A program made the translations under genes and the position numbers. The notes below the pieces were generated by a model, which saw only the letters and a program-made list of their open reading frames with translations, did no database searches and was not told the DNA's origin. DNA of 11,679 bases from an uncultured Oligoflexia bacterium (GTDB taxonomy: Bacteria; Bdellovibrionota; Bacteriovoracia; Bacteriovoracales; Bacteriovoracaceae): the NCBI GenBank assembly GCA_950060715.1, contig CATLVA010000015.1, positions 1 to 11,679 on the forward strand, in the 5' to 3' direction. How positions within the stretch are numbered: the first letter of the stretch is position 1; every line of letters begins with the position of its first letter. Of the stretch, positions 7,161 through 11,679 are shown in pieces.

Positions 7161-7913
7161 ATGAGAAAAATAAGCATTGTTTTTATGTTACTAGCAGTTT
7201 CCCTGAGTTTTGCAGCTCCCAAAGATGCAAATGAATTAGCGAAGATGGTTTCTGAGTCTAATCACGGATATAAAGGTGAAAGTGGCGATATGGAGATGAT
7301 CTTAATAAATGGGGACGTATCAATTACCAGAAAAATGAATTCTTTAGGAATTGAGACGAAAGAAGGTGATAAGTCTCTTTTAGAGTTTGTTCTTCCCAAA
7401 GATATTGCTGGAACGAAACTTCTTACTTGGAGTTACGATGAAAAAGATGATCAACAATGGATATATATGCCAGCAGCAAGACTTACTAGAAGGATTACTT
7501 CTAAGAGTAAGTCCAATTCATTTATGGGTAGTGAATTTACATTTGAAGATTTAAGAAAACCTGCGCTTGAAAAGTATAATTATTCTAATCTTAAAAACGT
7601 AGGGAAGAACTATTCTTATGAACGAATGGCCAAAGAAGATTCAACTTATTCCAAAACAGTTGTGACGATCAATATGAACTATCTTTCTCCTGAAAAAATA
7701 GAATTTTTTGACAGAAGTGGAGAGCTTTTGAAAGTCGCTGTTTATGCGGGCTATAAACAATTTAAGGTTGGAGGTAAGACTTTTTGGAGACCTGCCAGTA
7801 TTGAAATGGATAACAAACAGACTAATAAAAAATCCATCATTCGTTGGACGAATAGAGAGTTAGGTGGAAATTATCCTGATAATAAATTTTCAAAGGGAGC
7901 GCTCAAGAGATGA
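7161..7913 (+). CDS. Outer-membrane lipoprotein-sorting protein (LolA-like fold)
   Basis: This 250-residue periplasmic protein begins with a signal peptide (MRKISIVFMLLAVSLSFA, cleavage before APKD). Its centre carries the hallmark of the LolA-like 'outer membrane lipoprotein-sorting protein' family: GTKLLTW (84-90), WIYMPAARLTRRI (100-112) and SFMGSEFTFEDL (120-131), followed by strand-rich C-terminal sequence (FKVGGKTFWRPASIEM, 201-216). The family has the half-barrel fold of LolA/LolB, which binds acyl chains in a hydrophobic groove. Members are often encoded beside MMPL/RND exporters and are thought to shuttle lipid-like cargo across the periplasm; that role is inferred here. AGGAG (7151-7155), overlapping the stop of the gene before it, is a strong ribosome site. 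The gene overlaps the barrel gene downstream by four bases (ATGA). It is not the housekeeping LolA, judging by length and motifs. Confidence 0.9.
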   Translation: MRKISIVFMLLAVSLSFAAPKDANELAKMVSESNHGYKGESGDMEMILINGDVSITRKMNSLGIETKEGDKSLLEFVLPKDIAGTKLLTWSYDEKDDQQWIYMPAARLTRRITSKSKSNSFMGSEFTFEDLRKPALEKYNYSNLKNVGKNYSYERMAKEDSTYSKTVVTINMNYLSPEKIEFFDRSGELLKVAVYAGYKQFKVGGKTFWRPASIEMDNKQTNKKSIIRWTNRELGGNYPDNKFSKGALKR

Positions 7914-9292
7914 GATATCTCCCTCTATTTCTCCTATTCATTGGACTTCCAACTTTAGCTGAAGATGATCTTGATCTTGAATTAGACCTCCCTGAAGAGA
8001 GAGTCGAGAAAGAGGCAAAGAAAAAGAAAAAGAAGAAACCAGAGCCAGCTAAACCTTGGCGAATTGAGTCTACTGAATTCACCATGGAACTTAGGCAATT
8101 TGCGGATGATGATGACGATGAAACTTTTGAGAATCAACGTGCATTTAAAGCAAGAATCCATGCAGAGAAAGAGTTGGGCGGAGGACTGTTAAAAGCGATT
8201 GGATCCGCTAGATATGATGATCAGGATCCAAATCGAAATTTGTTCTGGCCTGAAGATTTAAATTATTCAAAACTTCTGGCCTCGAAATACAATTTTCAAG
8301 TTGGGTATAAAATTTTTAATTTTTCTAATATGGATGCCTTCAATCCTCTAGATACTATCAATGCCCGAATTTTTGATGTTTCTATTGTGAATGCTGAAAA
8401 AATGGGAGAGCTTGCGCTCGGTGTATCAGCAGAAAAACTAGGTGGATATTTATCATTTTACCTTCTGCCCAATCCAACGAGACCCGTGCTGCCAGGAAGT
8501 AACTCAAGAATTAACTTGGATACAAATTTAGATACCGCAATTTGGATGGGCTCAAAAGATGATGAACCAAATTGGGATGATCATTTCTTAATCTCTTGGG
8601 AAGGTATGTTCGGCGATTGGGATGCAACTATAGTGATCACAAAAGGTATTGATAGGACAAGAGCAATTGTAGGAACAGATGATTATAATATCACTCTTGA
8701 TAATGCGATTCCAAATGGAACCAAATTTAATACTCCGTACTTTTTTGAAAGGTATTTAACAGGTGTCAATCTAGTCGGACCTATTGGTGATGATTTACTA
8801 AAACTATCCTTATCACATTCATACTATTTATCGGAAACGGAGATCTTTACAGCTCAACAAGCTTTAGAAGAATCATCTGATCCTGATGATTTGGTGACTC
8901 CGTCAGATTTCTCTACCCTTGCTATTGGCTACGAAAGACCGCTAGAGATGTCTGGCAACTTGTCTTCGAGTCTTATCGCAGAATACCAGTACCAGTATTA
9001 TGCTGGCGGTGAAAATCAAGCAGGTTTTCCACTGGCCAATGATATTTTCTTAGCTTGGAGATTGAACTTTAATGACCTCAACTCGAAACAATTAACCTTA
9101 TCAGCAATGTATGACTTAGAAGGTAATCAAGAGGGATTTATTCAAGTTGATTATTCACAACGGTTCATGGAAGTTTTTAAAATAAATGCGGGGATATTAG
9201 AATATATGATTCCTGATGACGCTAGCTTTTCAGGTTACGGTATTTTTAAAGATACAGAACACGCGTATTTGAATATTACTTATTATCTTTGA
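7910..9292 (+). CDS. Outer-membrane beta-barrel protein, DUF1302-like porin/exporter partner
   Basis: This 460-residue protein starts with a signal peptide (MRYLPLFLLFIGLPTLA, cleavage before EDDL). Next comes a striking charged linker, acidic (about 18-34) then lysine-rich (about 35-44, a run of seven Lys), then PEPAKPW. The rest reads as amphipathic strands with many aromatic residues and acidic loops, ending in AYLNITYYL. The block FNPLDTINARIF (around residue 144) resembles the 'NPLD..N' signature of DUF1302-type barrels that sit with LolA-like proteins and MMPL exporters. A barrel role as channel or docking partner at the outer membrane is inferred from this family context. The ATG at 7910 overlaps the upstream stop, with GGGAG about ten bases before it, so translation is probably coupled. 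The 3' end overlaps the convergent minus-strand gene by ten bases. No MMPL exporter gene is present in the window. Confidence 0.8.
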   Translation: MRYLPLFLLFIGLPTLAEDDLDLELDLPEERVEKEAKKKKKKKPEPAKPWRIESTEFTMELRQFADDDDDETFENQRAFKARIHAEKELGGGLLKAIGSARYDDQDPNRNLFWPEDLNYSKLLASKYNFQVGYKIFNFSNMDAFNPLDTINARIFDVSIVNAEKMGELALGVSAEKLGGYLSFYLLPNPTRPVLPGSNSRINLDTNLDTAIWMGSKDDEPNWDDHFLISWEGMFGDWDATIVITKGIDRTRAIVGTDDYNITLDNAIPNGTKFNTPYFFERYLTGVNLVGPIGDDLLKLSLSHSYYLSETEIFTAQQALEESSDPDDLVTPSDFSTLAIGYERPLEMSGNLSSSLIAEYQYQYYAGGENQAGFPLANDIFLAWRLNFNDLNSKQLTLSAMYDLEGNQEGFIQVDYSQRFMEVFKINAGILEYMIPDDASFSGYGIFKDTEHAYLNITYYL

Positions 9293-10116
9293 CGTTTAAG
9301 AGAGACTTTTAAAATATTATTCCAACGATTGTGTATCATCGTTACTAAAGTCTTAGTTTGTTTGGTGATAGGGTGATTTCTTTTTGTAAGAACAACATTG
9401 AGAAAATTTAGCCTCAGGTTAAAATCGTTAATCTTTTGGATAAATAGATCTTGATCACTATGAGGAAGAATTAATAGAACAGCGGGTTTTATGAAATCAC
9501 TCCAGAATGCTTTAAATTCGGTGTAGAACTTCTTATCTGTCGATTTTAAAATATAATCATTAAAAATGATGAACGAGACTTCAATTTCTTTGGTTAAGTC
9601 TTTTATTCTTGTTTTTACATCTGTGCGGGCGAGATAGAGATAGTAGATATTTTGAGTCTTCATCTCTAGCGCTGAAAAACTATTGAAAAATTTAGACTGT
9701 GAATCAAAGGCCTCCAGCATAATATTAGGCTCGACCTTTTCTTGCTCAGTAAATGTGAGCTCTTTTTGAAGGTGAGGAAGACCACTTCTTATCGTCTTAA
9801 GAGTTTTCTCCATCGTTTCTTGGCATTCAAGATTAACGTCTTTTTTTAAACAATATTTTTCCAGATCTAATTTATAGCGGATAAGGTCGCGGTAGATATT
9901 AAAAAATGGCTTACTACCAGAAACCTGTGGGTTAACTTGTAGCAGTAACGATTGGTAGTCCTGAGAAATACTAATCAATTGGGGTTTTACATATCGGTTA
10001 AATTCGTAATCAGAAAGTTCAATATCATTCAATGTATAAGGCATGGCCTGAGTTGAGATAATCAAACCCAGGCAGCCAATTAAGAATTTTAAATTTTGAA
10101 AATTAACGTTTCTCAA
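9283..10116 (-). CDS. Secreted helical protein of unknown function
   Basis: I do not recognise this 277-residue protein. Residues about 10-24 (KFLIGCLGLIISTQA) form a signal-peptide-like hydrophobic core with plausible cleavage before MPYTL, so it is probably periplasmic. The mature part looks mainly alpha-helical and charged, rich in Lys, Leu and Phe, with two cysteines close together (KYCLKKDVNLEC, around 93-104) that could form a disulfide. No catalytic motif or membrane segment follows. The start is a TTG at 10116 lying inside the last codons of ileS (14-base overlap), with only a weak GGA eight bases upstream, so expression probably depends on read-through from ileS. Ribosomal start choice is uncertain because no in-frame ATG lies before the signal core. 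It ends tail-to-tail with the barrel gene. Confidence 0.7.
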   Translation of the reverse strand: MRNVNFQNLKFLIGCLGLIISTQAMPYTLNDIELSDYEFNRYVKPQLISISQDYQSLLLQVNPQVSGSKPFFNIYRDLIRYKLDLEKYCLKKDVNLECQETMEKTLKTIRSGLPHLQKELTFTEQEKVEPNIMLEAFDSQSKFFNSFSALEMKTQNIYYLYLARTDVKTRIKDLTKEIEVSFIIFNDYILKSTDKKFYTEFKAFWSDFIKPAVLLILPHSDQDLFIQKINDFNLRLNFLNVVLTKRNHPITKQTKTLVTMIHNRWNNILKVSLKRQR

Positions 10117-11679
10117 GCTTTAATCCAAGCTTCATTTTTTCAATGTCGAAATCGATGGCATCAGTATCAGAACCGCTTTGAGCTGCAAGTTCTACTGTCA
10201 GAGTCTCGCTTGCAATATAGTCACGGTGTTTTTCAATGACTTCGATAAGTTTTGGATCACCAGAGTAGTAGATATTAATCCTATCTTCTACATTGAATCC
10301 AAGATCTTTACGTGACCTTTGGATACGGTTAACTATTTCTCTGGCCAGTCCTTCATCAATCAGATCTTCAGTAAGATTGGTATCTAAATCTATTGTGATC
10401 CAGCGATTAGATAAGGCATTTGAACCGTCTTTAGGTTCTCTATAAACAAAGATATCTTCAGTATCCATGGTGATTCCATCAATCTCAATGGTACCAGCTT
10501 GCTCAAATGCTTTTAGATCCGCTGTTTTGAGAGCCTTGATTTTTCCCATCATAGGTCCAAAGTTTTTCCCCAATCTTTTTCCTAGAACTCTTGAGTTCGG
10601 TTTAGCAAAAAGATTTATATGACCATCTTCATCTGTAGAGTAGTTAATAGTTTTAACATTTAGTTCTGTTTTTATATAGTCCTCAAGCTGCGCTAAACCA
10701 TCTAAGCGAGATTGATCTTGATGAATGATATCAAGAGCCGCGCATGGAGTTTTGACTTTAATTTGAACTTGGTTTCTCTTTTGACGTCCTAGTAAAATCA
10801 ACTCTTGCATCCTAATAACAGAATCTTCAAGGTTTGAATCCATTAGGGCATCGTTAGCTTTAGGATAATCACATAAATGCACTGACTCAGGTAATTCTTG
10901 TCCAAAAGTTTTTAACTCTAAGAAAATATGCTCAGATAAATATGGTGCAAATGGCGCCATTATTTTCGACATCTCAAGAAGAGCTGTGTAGAGCGCTGAA
11001 TAGGCGTGACATTTGTCATCACTTAATTGGTCTTCCCAGAAGCGTCTTCTGTTGAGTCGAATATACCAATTTGTAAGGTCCTCAATATAATTAAACAATT
11101 GAGGTACGACATTGTAGAGCTTATAAGCTTCCATCTCTTTGGTTACACTTGCAGTTAAAGTTTGCAGTTTAGATATTAACCAACGGTCAGTGATATTATC
11201 ACCAAGTTTTAGGTTCTCTTTTGCGCTCCAATTATCGACTTTAGCGTAGGTCATGAAGAATTTAAAAGAGTTGTACCATGGAAGAAGCGCTCTTCTTACC
11301 ATGTCCTTTACACCTTCATCAGTGAAACGTAGTTCTTCACCTTTTACTAGACCCGAGTTTATCAGAGTGAGCCTTAGAGCATCAGCTCCGAAGTTTTCCA
11401 TGATAATATCTGGTTCAGTATAATTCTTTAAGCGCTTACTCATCTTCTTACCATCACCGGCCATTACCATTCCGTTAACGATAACATTTTTGAAAGCAGG
11501 CTTCTTAAAGAGAGCCGAGGAAAGTACAGTTAAGGTATAAAACCAACCTCTTGTTTGATCCAGCCCTTCAGCAATGAATTCAGCTGGAAAACCATTATCA
11601 AAAACATCTTTATTTTCAAAAGGGTAGTGGATTTGAGCATAAGGCATTGATCCTGATTCAAACCAGCAATCGAAAACAT
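10103..11679 (-). CDS. ileS: Isoleucyl-tRNA synthetase, type 2 (eukaryote-like), C-terminal half
   Basis: The frame is open to the right edge, so 525 C-terminal residues are visible and the N-terminal half (HIGH motif, editing domain) lies outside. It charges tRNA-Ile with isoleucine in the cytoplasm. The visible part begins VFDCWFESGSMPYAQ, a conserved class I Ile-enzyme block, then GLDQTRGWFYTL, and the second ATP signature DGKKMSKRLKNY. The KMSKR form, rather than KMSKS, and the GWFYTLTVLSSALF block are typical of type 2 or eukaryote-like enzymes. An all-helical anticodon-binding domain follows (NLKLGDNITDRWLISKLQTL onward, including NWYIRLNRRRFWED), then a C-terminal tail with GLAREIVNRIQRSRKDLGF, as in DUF5915-bearing family members. 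The zinc-binding cysteine C-terminus of type 1 enzymes is absent: the chain ends KLGLKLEKR. A shorter internal Met (11647) is not the start. Confidence 0.95.
   Translation of the reverse strand, partial: VFDCWFESGSMPYAQIHYPFENKDVFDNGFPAEFIAEGLDQTRGWFYTLTVLSSALFKKPAFKNVIVNGMVMAGDGKKMSKRLKNYTEPDIIMENFGADALRLTLINSGLVKGEELRFTDEGVKDMVRRALLPWYNSFKFFMTYAKVDNWSAKENLKLGDNITDRWLISKLQTLTASVTKEMEAYKLYNVVPQLFNYIEDLTNWYIRLNRRRFWEDQLSDDKCHAYSALYTALLEMSKIMAPFAPYLSEHIFLELKTFGQELPESVHLCDYPKANDALMDSNLEDSVIRMQELILLGRQKRNQVQIKVKTPCAALDIIHQDQSRLDGLAQLEDYIKTELNVKTINYSTDEDGHINLFAKPNSRVLGKRLGKNFGPMMGKIKALKTADLKAFEQAGTIEIDGITMDTEDIFVYREPKDGSNALSNRWITIDLDTNLTEDLIDEGLAREIVNRIQRSRKDLGFNVEDRINIYYSGDPKLIEVIEKHRDYIASETLTVELAAQSGSDTDAIDFDIEKMKLGLKLEKR

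Noticed and set aside
7903..8085. Minus-strand frame rich in Phe and Ser.
   Set aside because: It is the complement of the signal peptide and Lys/Glu-rich linker of the barrel gene; the Phe run mirrors the Lys run.
9283..9330. A bidirectional terminator hairpin at the convergent gene ends.
   Set aside because: The only complementary bases (around 9295-9315) form a short, AT-only, mismatched stem, too weak to call.

Overview
This is an AT-rich, gene-dense window from a Gram-negative bacterium. Three proteins carry signal peptides, two of these look like outer-membrane barrels, and one belongs to the LolA-like lipoprotein-sorting family. The isoleucyl-tRNA synthetase is of the eukaryote-like (type 2) form. 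Gene style and composition suggest the Bdellovibrionota/Bacteriovoracales or a related delta-proteobacterial group, but that is a guess and no marker here proves it.

Left region (1-6308, all minus strand): one tightly packed operon for fatty-acid-derived chemistry, read right to left. The order is a fatty acyl-AMP ligase (FAAL-like), a second AMP-forming ligase that resembles the OleC/fatty-acid CoA ligase branch, a ketoacyl synthase III (KASIII), a short-chain dehydrogenase (SDR), an alpha/beta hydrolase broken by one in-frame TAA, and a membrane-anchored left-handed beta-helix (hexapeptide) acyltransferase that runs off the left edge. Every junction overlaps or abuts (8, 3, 0, 13 and 20 bases), so these genes are probably translated as a coupled unit. 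The enzyme classes recall the OleABCD olefin/beta-lactone pathway, but the hydrolase has a serine nucleophile, the reductase is a short classical SDR, and a FAAL and a beta-helix acyltransferase are added. It is best treated as an uncharacterised lipid pathway. No acyl carrier protein is visible, although a FAAL normally needs one.

Middle region (6397-9292, plus strand): a divergent three-gene operon that looks like cell-envelope transport. It encodes a secreted beta-barrel-like protein, a LolA-like outer-membrane lipoprotein-sorting protein, and a DUF1302-like outer-membrane barrel with a charged N-terminal linker. Families two and three commonly accompany MMPL/RND exporters. About 100 bases separate this operon from the biosynthetic one, so the two may form a make-and-export unit for an unknown lipid; that is inference.

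Right region (9283-11679, minus strand): the C-terminal half of ileS (KMSKR type), followed with a 14-base overlap by an unrecognised secreted helical protein whose 3' end overlaps the barrel gene tail-to-tail by 10 bases. No tRNA, rRNA, CRISPR array, insertion sequence or long repeat was seen. There is no gene-free stretch over 300 bases.
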